Source: Leptospira ellinghausenii (GTDB lineage: Bacteria > Spirochaetota > Leptospiria > Leptospirales > Leptospiraceae). From it: a DNA stretch of 64,000 nt. Positions within the stretch are counted from its first letter, which is position 1; the number at the start of each line of letters is the position of its first letter. The notes below the pieces were generated by a model. That model saw only the letters and a program-made list of their open reading frames with translations. It made no database searches and was not told the DNA's origin. The stretch is taken from assembly GCF_003114815.1 (NCBI RefSeq), contig NZ_BFAZ01000009.1, forward strand, positions 1,550,001-1,614,000, given 5' to 3'. Made by a program: the position numbers and the translations under genes. Of this stretch, positions 36,418 to 46,020 are shown one piece after another.

Positions 36418-37257
36418 CAAAGTTCGAATACTTTCTAATTGGTTTTTTTTAGGTAAAAAATTTGGTTGGTTTCTGTAAATTTCGGCTGCCTTTCGGATTT
36501 TGGTAGTCTCTGGTAAAAGTGGTTTCATCTGTTTCCATCTACCATCGAGTTTCATCTGTTCCGATAGTTTCAAATAGGATCGAATCCTTCCAACTTTCGT
36601 TGCATAACGAATTCTATTTTTACATTGGCATGGATTTGTACTTTTACTTAAACTACATTCTTTTCCCAAAAATTGTTCTAATTGGTTTCTTGCTCTTGAT
36701 AATAATTGTCGATAGGATTCAGGTTTAATTCCCATTACGAGTCCGCCTTCTTCACTCGAAATAGAAAATACATCTCCTAATAAATAAGCCATTCTATACT
36801 TACGGGTCAAACTTTGTAATATCGCATATGTACAAGCAACTTGGACATGTAAAACCAGATTCGAAACATTGGAATTTGAATCCTCTTCTAAATTGGAATC
36901 AGTTTGTCCTATTAAATGAGATGGTAAGTTGTTTTGAGTTTTGTGTAATTCATCACGGATGTTTCTAAAGTGAATGTGTTTTGTTTCTAGATTTGACTTT
37001 TTAACATTGATGAGGTGGTTACTCGCAATCTTATAAATCCAAGTAGATAGTTTGCTCTCTCTTCGAAATCCACCGAGATTTGTAATCACTTTGACTAAAA
37101 TTTCTTGTGTGGCATCCTCTGCATCTTCAGGGTTCCATAAAAATTTAAGAGCCAAGGAAAAAACTTTTGGCTGGAAGAATTGTATCAATTCTTCCAACGC
37201 TTTTGATTTACCTTGTAAACAACTCTCTAAAAGAGAACTATGTGGATCTTCGATCAT
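36385..37257 (-). CDS. ECF-like RNA polymerase sigma factor with C-terminal extension
   Basis: A 290-residue sigma-70 family protein. Region 2 (about 20-90) has WNPEDAEDATQEILVKVI and STWIYKIASNHLIN. Region 4 (about 150-195) ends SYRQLLSRARNQLEQFL. A tail of about 95 residues follows, with a conserved-looking NPCQCKNRI cysteine pair, an unusual addition that may bind metal or replace an anti-sigma factor. No anti-sigma gene is adjacent. The start overlaps the upstream DUF1304 membrane protein gene (ATGA), so the two are co-transcribed, and that membrane protein could be its sensor, though this is speculative. Confidence 0.85.
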   Translation of the reverse strand: MIEDPHSSLLESCLQGKSKALEELIQFFQPKVFSLALKFLWNPEDAEDATQEILVKVITNLGGFRRESKLSTWIYKIASNHLINVKKSNLETKHIHFRNIRDELHKTQNNLPSHLIGQTDSNLEEDSNSNVSNLVLHVQVACTYAILQSLTRKYRMAYLLGDVFSISSEEGGLVMGIKPESYRQLLSRARNQLEQFLGKECSLSKSTNPCQCKNRIRYATKVGRIRSYLKLSEQMKLDGRWKQMKPLLPETTKIRKAAEIYRNQPNFLPKKNQLESIRTLLDNSFPFSAR

Positions 37258-37631
37258 CGTTTATGATTGGCCAACCAATGTACAACTAATGCTAAAAATG
37301 CGGGTAATCCTTGCGAAAACAAAATCGAAAATTTTGCAGTTGCAGATCCATAAATTCCCGCCACCACAACACAAACGAGAAAAAACAAAATGGTTTGGAA
37401 TTTTTGGCTTTGGTCTTTGATGAAAAACAGTGCCCAAAATAATCCTGCAGCCAAAAACCCATTGTACAAACCTTGGTTTTTTGCGAGTTTCGCAGTGATT
37501 TCCGCTGTTTCAGGTGTGAGTTGGAATACCTTCATTCCCAATTCTGTTTTCCACAAAAACATTTCCAACACTAGAATGAATACATGTTCTACGGCAACAA
37601 AACCTATGAGTATAAGTGAAAGTAATTTCAT
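37254..37631 (-). CDS. DUF1304-family membrane protein
   Basis: A 125-residue protein with four membrane helices. Family landmarks are FVAVEHVFILVLEMFLW, KNQGLYNGFLAAGL and a GIYGSATAK loop. Its function is unknown. The family is widespread and often annotated only as an integral membrane protein. The gene overlaps the sigma factor start by four bases. An AGGAGG-like ribosome site precedes the ATG (37637-37642 read on the minus strand). Confidence 0.88.
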   Translation of the reverse strand: MKLLSLILIGFVAVEHVFILVLEMFLWKTELGMKVFQLTPETAEITAKLAKNQGLYNGFLAAGLFWALFFIKDQSQKFQTILFFLVCVVVAGIYGSATAKFSILFSQGLPAFLALVVHWLANHKR

Positions 37632-38221
37632 TGAATCCTCCTAAAGATCCTTTTCCTACTTGTGACAACGGATTTTCTCCATTGTGACAGAATTCAGAAA
37701 AAAATTTTAAAAAAAACGTCCGTTCTGGTTGGAAATGTTACCTTCCACCAGAATTAGCGGCATTGAAAACACAGTCTCTTTAAAAAAAACTAGAATCTTA
37801 GATCACCATCCTCCTATCTATCGATACATTAGATATATGCAGTAGAACAGCTGCTAAAGATAGTGGTGGAACTGATGGCAGTAAAGGTATGAAAGGTGGA
37901 GGTGGTGGATCTTCGATAGTAGCAGTTAAATTGGATCTAAACACATTAGTGTTAGCTAGTGTTCAGCTTATTTCAGGGACAGCAGGCTCTGGAGGAAAAG
38001 GTGGAAATGGAGGGTCTGCTCGCAATTCCCATTCAGGGATCGGAGGCCACTCCATCGAGGTATATTCAACCAATGGAAATGCATACACCCTCAGTAGTGC
38101 CGTACTCCAATTCGGTACAGAAAGAAGTGAGGGTTCGATCTCTGGTTATGGTAACCAAACTCAAAACGGTCGCAAAGCGAATCTTAGTTGGAAATGATAA
38201 TTTTAAGCTATCGAGGGACGA
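37632..38221. other. gene-poor interval
   Basis: About 590 bases between the DUF1304 gene and the convergent end of a lipoprotein gene. The first 170 bases are AT-rich and hold A-runs, without a clear promoter pair. The part from 37802 has an open plus-strand frame with a glycine-rich protein pattern (see the entry at 37802-38197). Nothing else is seen. Confidence 0.5.
37802..38197 (+). pseudogene. glycine-rich protein remnant
   Basis: The frame is open from 37802 to the stop at 38197 with no upstream signal peptide. The first ATG is at 37889 and lacks a ribosome site. The translation reads like the interior and end of a surface beta-protein: GGTDGSKGMKGGGGGSS, GSGGKGGNGGSARN and GYGNQTQNGRKANLSW. 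It probably is the surviving 3' part of a larger gene whose beginning has been lost. A short expressed peptide cannot be excluded. Confidence 0.35.
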
Positions 38222-39817
38222 TTAAGGTTCCTCGAAGCCAGGTCTCGTACTCACCTCCATGATTCCTTCTTCTGCTGGGTAATTTAAATACCTTATTAGT
38301 TTAACAATTCTACCATTGCATACATTGAGATATTGAACATTATAATCGACTAGAACATTTGGTGGCGGTGAAACTGAAACATTTGTTTCATAGTAAACTG
38401 ATTTAATGCGTCCATCACTTCCGCGTAGGCGAAATGTAACATCCTGTAATTCATTAATTCCATTTCCATAACTCAAATCATCTAGTCCTGTGAACCGCGT
38501 ACCGTCGAGAGGAGACAAGATATTCCCTCGAAATTCATCAAAGAATGGTATGTATGTAATTTTCGGAAAAAATTCTAGGACGTTTGTATTGGTTGATCCA
38601 ACGAATTGGTTCCAAATCAAATTTCCATTCCAATCAAATTTTAAGAAGATATGATTTCGATAATTTCCTGTTGGAAAAAATTGATAATCATGAATAGGGA
38701 TTCCAAATCCGCCTGCTGAATTTCCAGAAGCGAAAATACCATCTGCTCCACCTGTTAATGTATTAATGTCGCCAAGATTGAACGACGTGCTTGAATTTCC
38801 TAAGTATGTTACATTTTGGATCGAATGATTGTTTATCGATAGGTTCGCAAGAACGATTCTGGAATAAGAAGGTAACGGATGTCCTGGAAATCCATTAAAG
38901 TTATCTTGTGCTGAACCACCAATTAGAATATTGTGATTTGGTCCTAGTTCTGCAGTTGATATTTCTATACTATTAATGGAAGGTAAATATGTTTGAGAAA
39001 TGGGTGTTCCATCTGAATTTAAAATTGCCCATCCAATCTCTCTTTGTCCAACATTCGTTCCATCCGATGCAACTTTTGTGCTTGGGAATTCTATAAATCC
39101 TGTTGAGTCAGGTGTATTGGAAGAATTTGTATTATGGATAAAAAATAAATGGATTTGGTCGTTTTTATCAACTACCAGAGCAAATTTATTCAGAAGAAAC
39201 GAGTTCACTGGTAAATCGAGATACGTATGCCAAATACGATTACCTTTTTGATTGTATCTTGCTACTAAAAAGGCATCTGTATTTGCTTTGCCAGAGATTG
39301 GTGTGCCTTGTGTCCCATTGACGTTGGTATAAACAAGAATGTCTCCGTTCGACATTTCTCTCACTGGAGCAAAATTTACTTCTTCAGAAGTAGAGGTAGT
39401 TGGTCCTAAATAATCTAGCCATTCAATTTCAAATGTCCTTCCATTCAATATAAAGACAATGACATTCATCGTTGTTCCTAGTGTGCCAGAGTATGAATAC
39501 TGAATACCACCAGTTCGTCCCTTCCAAGTTACATCTTCAAAAACACCTGCAGTGACAGCTAAATTTCCATTCTTCAGTAATTCGAGGGAATACGGAAATA
39601 CCTTATAACTTCCACTTCCCAAACGCACTGATCCTCTTGTATTCGGATCACATAACGTTTTTAAGAATTCATTCCATAATGCGGTTTCAAAATAACTTCT
39701 GGACCTTGGATCACTTGGATTGTTTAAATTTAATTTACAATGTGAGAACGATATTATCAATATCGAAGCATAGAAGAGTGATAATAAAAATGTATAAAAT
39801 TTAAGCAAAAACTTCAT
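38222..39817 (-). CDS. lipoprotein of the NNPSDP family, propeller-like
   Basis: The start is set at ATG 39817 (about 531 residues); the longer frame adds a non-signal tail. The signal MKFLLKFYTFLLSLFYASILIISFSHC ends in a cysteine followed by KLNLNNPSDPRSRSYF. This opening is shared with the product of the next gene upstream. The mature part is built of repeated strands with phrases such as NGNLAVTAGVF, NGDILVYTN, GNRIWHTYLDLP and FDWNGNLIWNQFVGS, which recur as in SBBP-like propellers. It is probably a surface or periplasmic binding protein. No enzyme motif is visible. Confidence 0.8.
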   Translation of the reverse strand: MKFLLKFYTFLLSLFYASILIISFSHCKLNLNNPSDPRSRSYFETALWNEFLKTLCDPNTRGSVRLGSGSYKVFPYSLELLKNGNLAVTAGVFEDVTWKGRTGGIQYSYSGTLGTTMNVIVFILNGRTFEIEWLDYLGPTTSTSEEVNFAPVREMSNGDILVYTNVNGTQGTPISGKANTDAFLVARYNQKGNRIWHTYLDLPVNSFLLNKFALVVDKNDQIHLFFIHNTNSSNTPDSTGFIEFPSTKVASDGTNVGQREIGWAILNSDGTPISQTYLPSINSIEISTAELGPNHNILIGGSAQDNFNGFPGHPLPSYSRIVLANLSINNHSIQNVTYLGNSSTSFNLGDINTLTGGADGIFASGNSAGGFGIPIHDYQFFPTGNYRNHIFLKFDWNGNLIWNQFVGSTNTNVLEFFPKITYIPFFDEFRGNILSPLDGTRFTGLDDLSYGNGINELQDVTFRLRGSDGRIKSVYYETNVSVSPPPNVLVDYNVQYLNVCNGRIVKLIRYLNYPAEEGIMEVSTRPGFEEP

Positions 39818-39998
39818 GAGTGATTCTATAGCCAAACATGGAGCTTGGCAGGATTTAATGTAATTTCTTAGACATGTTATCAATACAATTCATCGTTTCA
39901 TTCTCAAGCTTTTTGTGATCCAACGTTTGAAAATCATTCAATGCATACGTCTATCTCCTAGCGGAAAATCGCTACAATATCTTCTATGCATAACTCTT

Positions 39999-40102
39999 GC
40001 GCCAGCGATTGCAGCGGAAATCCTTTTTCGAAGAAAAAGATTGGAGCGCAAAGCGCGGTCGTGTTTGGAAGAAAGCAGAATCTCCTAACGAATGCGAGGC
40101 GC
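39999..40102 (+). repeat. GC-rich intergenic element, copy A
   Basis: A stretch with much higher GC than its surroundings, between two lipoprotein genes. It begins GCGCCAGCGAT and ends ACGAATGCGAGGCGC. A second diverged copy lies at 45890-46017 on the other strand, with matching ends and a matching inner block around GGTCG-TGTT. It contains small stems such as GGAGCGCAAAGCGC. No coding frame is evident. Confidence 0.55.
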
Positions 40103-40115
40103 CATATCCTTTTTC

Positions 40116-41642
40116 TTAAGGTAAATTGACATTTTCAATTGAAATCTGAGTGTTTTCAGGAAAGTTTGCTGATGTGAACTTTGTGTAGTTAAGACGGACG
40201 AGTTTACCCGAACATATTTCTTTCATCACTTCAGTTTTTTCCTGCGTAGGTGAAGTTAAATTTGATTGATAATTAAAACGATTAAATTCTCCAGATACAG
40301 GATTAACGAAGATATCAGCAAGTGGATAAACACCAGTGGCGGTATCAATGATTGAGTTAGGTGAAGAGGTATACCTTCCTGTCGATGAAGAACTAAGAGT
40401 ACGAAATAATAATTGTGAAGAGGATAAAAACAAAGGTTCAGATTCAGAGAAATCAACGGTAGCTTCTGAATTACTTCCTAAGAAACTATTCCATAAAAAA
40501 GTACCATTAGTATTAAACTTTGTTAGAAGAAAATGTTTGATTGTTCCATCTGCTGCGACAAGCGATTCTGTAGGAGAACCGAATGTATTTCTAGCATTAC
40601 CTAATAAAAACATTTGATCATCTTTTAAGTAGAAGCGAAACGGGCCATAATCTCCTTCTGCTGAAATTCCAAAATATTGATACCAAATAATTGTTCCATC
40701 AACTTCGTTAACTTTCATTACAATTGGAGTTTGCGTATTTATATTGGGGTGAATGGTTCCGTTGGCACCTTGAGAGGTTGTGCCAGAAATAAACAGTCCA
40801 TTGGTATTTGCATCAACTCCAAACACATAGTCTCCACCTGCACTCGTAAAAAATCTTTGGAAACTCATAAAACCATTTTCATTTACTGCTAAATGAATAA
40901 AGTCAGAATCAGAAGATCCTCCGAGAGGTGTATTAATTATCGCCGGGCCATCGACAAAAGGTGCATGGCTTACTGAAGTAGTATCCCATATATTTTCAAT
41001 AAACACATGTAAACGGTTTGACGTATCCATCGCAGAAACAACTGTTTCTCCAATACTTGGTGAATCTAAATATGTATACCAAACACGTGTTCCATTTTCC
41101 TTGATCCTTCCAACAAATAAAGAAGGAATTCCAATGCCTGATTTCGCATTTAGTGGACTTGGCTGAGAAGCTCCTGTAACGATCATAGCAACCGATATGT
41201 CTCCATTGGAATATCGATTTAAATTTGGCTTAAAATATGTTTCGACAGTCGCTTCCCCAAGATAATCAACCCAAAGGATGTCACCATTTTCTTTGGATAC
41301 ACGCATTAAAAAAGTATTAAGTGTTATCCCATTCGAACCTGCAAAATTATTTGTGACACCAACTGGAGAACCAGTAAGAATATACTGTCTAGTCACACCC
41401 GATACCAAATAATCACCATTCGAAAGAACCATGATGTCGGAACCTGTGGTTTTACTTGTGCCAGTTCCGTAGGTTTTTTTCCAGGTTTTGAAGTTTAAAC
41501 ATTGATCTGATGATAGAAATAACCGCATAAGATTCGTTAGAAAAAAATCTCTTGAGGTTGGGTCACTAGGGTTATTCAGATTGAGTTTACAAGAGAATAG
41601 GAAAATAATGATGAAGGAAAAACAAAAGCAAATAGAATTCAT
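40116..41642 (-). CDS. lipoprotein of the NNPSDP family, propeller-like
   Basis: A 508-residue lipoprotein (signal MNSICFCFSFIIIFLFSC) followed by KLNLNNPSDPTSRDFF, the same mature N-terminus as the product of 38222-39817. Internal repeated phrases are NGDYLVSGVTRQYI, GDILWVDYLGEA, GTRVWYTYLDSPS, GTIIWYQYFG and GTFLWNSFLGSN. They mark about five W-x-x-Y/F-L/F-G-type repeats, as in SBBP-like beta-propellers. The two genes are paralogues, in the same direction and separated by a GC-rich intergenic element. Function is unknown, and surface exposure is possible. Confidence 0.8.
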   Translation of the reverse strand: MNSICFCFSFIIIFLFSCKLNLNNPSDPTSRDFFLTNLMRLFLSSDQCLNFKTWKKTYGTGTSKTTGSDIMVLSNGDYLVSGVTRQYILTGSPVGVTNNFAGSNGITLNTFLMRVSKENGDILWVDYLGEATVETYFKPNLNRYSNGDISVAMIVTGASQPSPLNAKSGIGIPSLFVGRIKENGTRVWYTYLDSPSIGETVVSAMDTSNRLHVFIENIWDTTSVSHAPFVDGPAIINTPLGGSSDSDFIHLAVNENGFMSFQRFFTSAGGDYVFGVDANTNGLFISGTTSQGANGTIHPNINTQTPIVMKVNEVDGTIIWYQYFGISAEGDYGPFRFYLKDDQMFLLGNARNTFGSPTESLVAADGTIKHFLLTKFNTNGTFLWNSFLGSNSEATVDFSESEPLFLSSSQLLFRTLSSSSTGRYTSSPNSIIDTATGVYPLADIFVNPVSGEFNRFNYQSNLTSPTQEKTEVMKEICSGKLVRLNYTKFTSANFPENTQISIENVNLP

Positions 41643-41699
41643 AGTCTACTTTTGCTAACATTTGAATTCAATAAGTTTCTTAAAGAAAAATAAATAATT

Positions 41700-43130
41700 T
41701 CATTGCAAAAGTTCAATGGCCTTTTGGTAAATAAAATCATATTCTAATTTTCGTTTGGTCCAGGTCCAATCTAGATTCATAATGGTTTTCACTACGAAAT
41801 TTCTATCTGTCGAGAAATATAGATCTTTTGCTCGTTCTAACGCATAACCCAGCGAACTAACGTCATTCGGTTCAAAGACAATTCCTGTTTTGAATTTGGG
41901 ATCCATCGATTCCTCAACCGTATCTCTTAGACCTCCCACTCTTGAAACAATCGGAATCGTTCCGTAAACATGGCTATACATTTGGTTGAGGCCACAGGGT
42001 TCAAAGAGGGATGGCATGAGGAAAAAATCGCTAGCAGCTTCAATTTTGTGTGCAAGTGATTCGTTGTACCCTCTGTAAAAATAAAACACATCCGGCATCA
42101 CATCTGATAAATGAAAAAATGCTTTTTCAGTTTCTGTATCACCAGAACCTAAGACCACATAACGGTGTGGAAGGTGGCGTCTTTCTAAAAATGCCTGTAA
42201 AAATGTAGGGAATCCTTTTTGGTAGGTGAGTCTGCCAATCAGACCAATGAGAGGTGCATCCAATGGCAAATGAGGTCTACCGATTTCTTCATAAAGAAGT
42301 GTTTTGTTTTTTAATTTTCCTTCTTTCCAGTCCTTAGCCGAGTAGGTTTGGAAAATCCGTTTGTCAGACTTTGGATTCCATTCGTCAGTATCAATTCCAT
42401 TTAAAATTCCAGTATAATCCGATCCTCGTTTTTGTAAGGCATAACTCAGACCAAATCCATTGGGTTCCCTTAAGGTTTCTTCTTTGTAACCTGGACTTAC
42501 TGTTGTGATTTTCCCTGCAGACAAAATCCCTGCCTTCATATAATTACATTTTTCATTGTGATCAAATGGACTTGTGACAAGGCGAAAGGGATCTTCTTTC
42601 AAAAAACCAGTCATCCAAAATGGATGGTCCCCTTGGTAAGCAAGATTATGGATCGTAAAAACAGAAGGAATGGAATGGCTCGAATTTTTTTGTAAGGCGA
42701 GAGACATTGCTGTATGCCAATCATGGGCATGGAAGGAATCTACTTGTAAGATTTGGCTTAGCGCATAACAAGCGTATGAAAAAATGGCAAAACGGTAATG
42801 TTCGTCTATCGTTCCATAAATGGAATCCAAACTCCGAAACAATTCCGAATCAAAAAAATACAATTTGATCCCAGATTCATCTGCTTCCCGGAACCTTGCT
42901 TTAGTCAGTAAACTCACAGCGAACGTTTCCTCGATCCCATCTTCGGGCAGGATTGCCTTATATTCTTTGCCAGTCCAGTTTGGCTCTTTCCCCATCGATC
43001 CAATCAGAGGTAATGCGACATAAACTTTTTCTGTCTTAGCCTGTTCTTTGGTAAGGGAGGCGAGCATGTCCGCAAGACCACCCATCTTGATGTAGGGAAA
43101 ATATTCTGCGGATGCATGTAGAATCTTCAT
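41700..43130 (-). CDS. glgA: glycogen synthase (GT5)
   Basis: A 476-residue glycogen/starch synthase. It has the N-terminal substrate loop KMGGLADM (the KTGGL type with Met), DSFHAHDWHTAM (about 135), LIGRLTYQKGF (about 288) and the GT-B C-terminal motif SLFEPCGLNQMYSHVYGTIPIVSRVGGLRDTV. It transfers glucose from ADP- or UDP-glucose to alpha-1,4-glucan. It is divergent from pckA, with only 70 bases between the two starts, so their promoters must overlap. No other glycogen gene is in view. Confidence 0.95.
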   Translation of the reverse strand: MKILHASAEYFPYIKMGGLADMLASLTKEQAKTEKVYVALPLIGSMGKEPNWTGKEYKAILPEDGIEETFAVSLLTKARFREADESGIKLYFFDSELFRSLDSIYGTIDEHYRFAIFSYACYALSQILQVDSFHAHDWHTAMSLALQKNSSHSIPSVFTIHNLAYQGDHPFWMTGFLKEDPFRLVTSPFDHNEKCNYMKAGILSAGKITTVSPGYKEETLREPNGFGLSYALQKRGSDYTGILNGIDTDEWNPKSDKRIFQTYSAKDWKEGKLKNKTLLYEEIGRPHLPLDAPLIGLIGRLTYQKGFPTFLQAFLERRHLPHRYVVLGSGDTETEKAFFHLSDVMPDVFYFYRGYNESLAHKIEAASDFFLMPSLFEPCGLNQMYSHVYGTIPIVSRVGGLRDTVEESMDPKFKTGIVFEPNDVSSLGYALERAKDLYFSTDRNFVVKTIMNLDWTWTKRKLEYDFIYQKAIELLQ

Positions 43131-43200
43131 TTTCTGTTATTGACACCGACTCGCAAAGTAAGAAGCTAGAAAAACACAAAGTGAAATCGAGGAGAGATCC

Positions 43201-44793
43201 ATGTCAGTATCTACTAATCTAAAAGGCCTTGCTGAACTCGGCCTTAAACCGTCCGAAGTCTTCCATAACTTATCATACGAAGAAATTTACCAGCACGAAT
43301 TGAATAACAAAGAAGGTGTTACTTCTGATAATGGAACGATGATGGTGGATACAGGAATTTTTACGGGTCGTTCCCCTAAAGACAAGTACTTTGTCGATGA
43401 ACCTTCTTCCCAAAACAACATTTGGTGGGGACCAGTAAACACGAAAGTTTCCGAAGCAATTTTTAACGAACTCTATGCAGAAGTCACCAAATTCCTAGAT
43501 AACAAAAAATTATACGTATTTGATGGCCACGCGGGAACAAACGACGACACACGTATCTCTCTCCGTGTGGTAACGGAAAGAGCTTGGCAACACCACTTTT
43601 GCACCAACATGTTCCTTCGCCCAACCAAAGAAGAACTCGCAAAACTAAACCCAGAGTTTACTATCATCAACGCTTCTGGTTATAAAAACGCAAAATACAA
43701 AGAACACGGCCTCAATTCTGAAGTGTTTGTGATCTTCCACCTAGCAAAAAAAATCTGTATCATCGGTGGAACAGAATACGGTGGGGAAATGAAAAAAGGG
43801 ATTTTCTCTGTCATGAACTACTACCTACCACTGAAGAATGTTCTCACAATGCACTGCTCTGCAAACGTGGGTAAAGATGGAGATAGCGCACTTTTCTTTG
43901 GTCTTTCTGGAACAGGAAAAACAACTCTTTCCACAGACCCAAATCGTAAACTCATCGGTGATGACGAACACGGTTGGGACGACAATGGAATCTTCAACAT
44001 TGAAGGTGGCTGTTATGCAAAAACCATCAACTTAGATCCAAAAACTGAACCAGAAATCTATGCAGCCATCCGTCGTGATGCACTTCTCGAAAACGTTGTG
44101 TATGATGCGACGACTAAAAAGGTTGATTACTCTTCTGCTGCGAAAACAGAAAACACCCGTGTATCATACCCAATTTTCCACATCGACAACATCCAACCAG
44201 GATCCAAAGCAGGTCACCCAAACACAGTGATCTTCCTGACTTACGATGCATATGGTGTATTACCTGCAGTGTCTAAACTTTCCATCGAACAAGCGATGTA
44301 CCACTTCCTTTCTGGTTACACTGCAAAGGTTGCAGGAACGGAACGCGGTGTAAAGGAACCACAAGCAACGTTCTCAGCTTGTTTTGGTCAGGCGTTTATG
44401 ACTCTCCACCCAACTTTCTATGCAAAACTTCTTGGTGAAAAAATGAAAAAACACAAAGTAAATGCATACCTCATCAACACAGGTCTAGTGGGTGGAAAGT
44501 ATGGTGTTGGAAAAAGGATGAACCTTCCTGCAACTCGCCAAATCATCAATGAAATCCTGAACGGAAACATTGAAAAATCCGAGTTTGAAAAACACCCAGT
44601 ATTCCAAGTGTCTTTCCCTAAATCCGTGAACGGTGTGGATGCTCATATCCTAAACCCACGTAACGCTTGGGAAAACAAAGAAGAATACGACAAAACAGCT
44701 CAGGACCTTGCGAAACAATTTGTAGAAAACTACAAAAAGTATCTCACTGGTTCCAAAGAATTTGATTACAGCCAATACGGCCCAGTAGCGTAA
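43201..44793 (+). CDS. pckA: phosphoenolpyruvate carboxykinase (ATP)
   Basis: A 530-residue enzyme of normal length that makes phosphoenolpyruvate from oxaloacetate in gluconeogenesis. Motifs are [15 protein letters not shown] (about 48), the P-loop [11 protein letters not shown] (about 238), [20 protein letters not shown] and a later adenine-binding [17 protein letters not shown] ribosome site precedes the ATG. The gene uses many more C-ending codons than its neighbours, as expected for a highly expressed gene. Leptospira live on fatty acids, which fits a need for gluconeogenesis. A hairpin terminator follows at 44877. Confidence 0.97.
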   Translation: MSVSTNLKGLAELGLKPSEVFHNLSYEEIYQHELNNKEGVTSDNGTMMVDTGIFTGRSPKDKYFVDEPSSQNNIWWGPVNTKVSEAIFNELYAEVTKFLDNKKLYVFDGHAGTNDDTRISLRVVTERAWQHHFCTNMFLRPTKEELAKLNPEFTIINASGYKNAKYKEHGLNSEVFVIFHLAKKICIIGGTEYGGEMKKGIFSVMNYYLPLKNVLTMHCSANVGKDGDSALFFGLSGTGKTTLSTDPNRKLIGDDEHGWDDNGIFNIEGGCYAKTINLDPKTEPEIYAAIRRDALLENVVYDATTKKVDYSSAAKTENTRVSYPIFHIDNIQPGSKAGHPNTVIFLTYDAYGVLPAVSKLSIEQAMYHFLSGYTAKVAGTERGVKEPQATFSACFGQAFMTLHPTFYAKLLGEKMKKHKVNAYLINTGLVGGKYGVGKRMNLPATRQIINEILNGNIEKSEFEKHPVFQVSFPKSVNGVDAHILNPRNAWENKEEYDKTAQDLAKQFVENYKKYLTGSKEFDYSQYGPVA

Positions 44794-44845
44794 GTTTGTT
44801 GTAGAATTTCAAAGAGACCATCTAGCGGAGTTTAGGTGGCTCGGA

Positions 44846-44914
44846 AGTCCCTTTTGAAGAAATGGGACTGTGAGTGGAAAACCATCCTTGAGAAATCTCG
44901 GATGGTTTTTTTTA
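44846..44914 (+). terminator. terminator region after pckA
   Basis: A first stem, AGTCCC (44846-44851) with GGGACT (44864-44869), is followed by a stronger one: AAAACCATCC (44878-44887) pairs with GGATGGTTTT (44900-44909) around an inner GAG/CTC pair. A run of eight T begins at 44905. It lies between pckA and the convergent outer-membrane protein gene and may serve both strands. Confidence 0.7.
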
Positions 44915-44916
44915 TT

Positions 44917-45843
44917 TCAATGTGTGTTCGAGATCCCGAAGTAAAACGAATTGTGTGTATCAATCGCCCTTTCAAAGGGACTTCTGCTCGACACATACAA
45001 TTCGTTGTCCGCTCCATAATAGGTATAATTCCTTTGCTCAAAATTGATCGAACGGATTTTGGATTGGTTTCGCATAAAACCAAAATACAATCTGATTTGG
45101 TCATATACTTTGTAAGAAAGAGAAACCTCTGCTTGAAATCCTAAGATTTCCGTAATGTTGTTTGGATTGGTTTTTGCTAGTGTAAAGTAAGGGCCCACTC
45201 GACCATCGGATGAATACATAGTACTAGATCTTTGGTTCGCATAATCCCTGTTCCCATATGTGACGTAAGGATCAAATCCTAAATTGAATTCGAAACCATC
45301 AAAAATTTGAATTTTACTCCGCAGTGGAATGGAAATTCCATACGAATTGATTTTGTCATGGCGAATGTTGTAAGCAAATTCATAATTCTCCACTTGGTAC
45401 ATTCGATCTATTTTTAATAAACCAAGTCCAAAATAAAAAATTTGGCTTTCGATCGGCATATATAGAAAATGAAAACGATATTCTTGCCTTTGGAAATTTC
45501 CATACGGGATCGCTGATGGAAAGAGACCATTACTATTGGAATAAAATGTTTTTCGATATGGATCATCAAGTTTGATATTTACCATATCAAATTCGAATCC
45601 AAATTGTTTTTCCGGATTTCGATACTTAAAAAATGGCAAATACACCAAATCTTTGTTATTACGGATATCCGATTGGTTATAACCGATGATTCCCTTTGTC
45701 TCAAAAGGGACGTAGGTAAAATTTTGTCCTTTGAGGCCATATTCATAGGTTTTGGGATTTGTTTTTCGTGATTCGATCGCCTCTTGTGCCAAGAGAAAGT
45801 TGGTAGAGAGAAACAGGAGAAAGAGAAATGGTTTTAGATTCAT
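44917..45843 (-). CDS. putative outer membrane beta-barrel protein
   Basis: A 308-residue protein with a signal peptide (1-20, ending LLAQ). The remainder alternates short amphipathic strands and aromatic residues with little charge clustering: FRFHFLYMPI-like, IFYFGLGLLKI, FEFNLGFDPYVTYGN, IRLYFGFMRN and the C-terminal SFYFGISNTH. This fits a 10-14-strand barrel. No name is recognised. It is convergent with pckA across a terminator and lies downstream of the giant lipoprotein gene, separated by a GC-rich repeat element. Confidence 0.65.
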   Translation of the reverse strand: MNLKPFLFLLFLSTNFLLAQEAIESRKTNPKTYEYGLKGQNFTYVPFETKGIIGYNQSDIRNNKDLVYLPFFKYRNPEKQFGFEFDMVNIKLDDPYRKTFYSNSNGLFPSAIPYGNFQRQEYRFHFLYMPIESQIFYFGLGLLKIDRMYQVENYEFAYNIRHDKINSYGISIPLRSKIQIFDGFEFNLGFDPYVTYGNRDYANQRSSTMYSSDGRVGPYFTLAKTNPNNITEILGFQAEVSLSYKVYDQIRLYFGFMRNQSKIRSINFEQRNYTYYGADNELYVSSRSPFERAIDTHNSFYFGISNTH

Positions 45844-45889
45844 TGGATTCCTTTGGTGTTGTTAGTAATGTATTGATAGATGATAATGT

Positions 45890-46017
45890 GCGCCTCGCAT
45901 TTGTTCGATGATGCAGGTCCATCGAACACCGACCGGGCTCCCTTCGGGGTGCGCTAACGCTCCCGTCCCCAGCCATCTAACGATGGCAGGTGACCAAGCC
46001 CTTCGGATCCCTGGCGC
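45890..46017 (-). repeat. GC-rich intergenic element, copy B
   Basis: Read on the minus strand it begins GCGCCAGGGAT and ends ACAAATGCGAGGCGC. These ends match copy A (39999-40102) with one mismatch each, and an inner GGTCGGTGTT block also matches. It contains stems such as CCATC-GTTA-GATGG and is far richer in GC than nearby DNA. It starts three bases after the stop of the giant lipoprotein gene. No coding capacity is evident. Confidence 0.55.
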
Positions 46018-46020
46018 GGG

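Noticed and set aside
43140..43200. TTGACA at 43140 as a pckA promoter
   Set aside because: No acceptable -10 lies at 16-18 bases.
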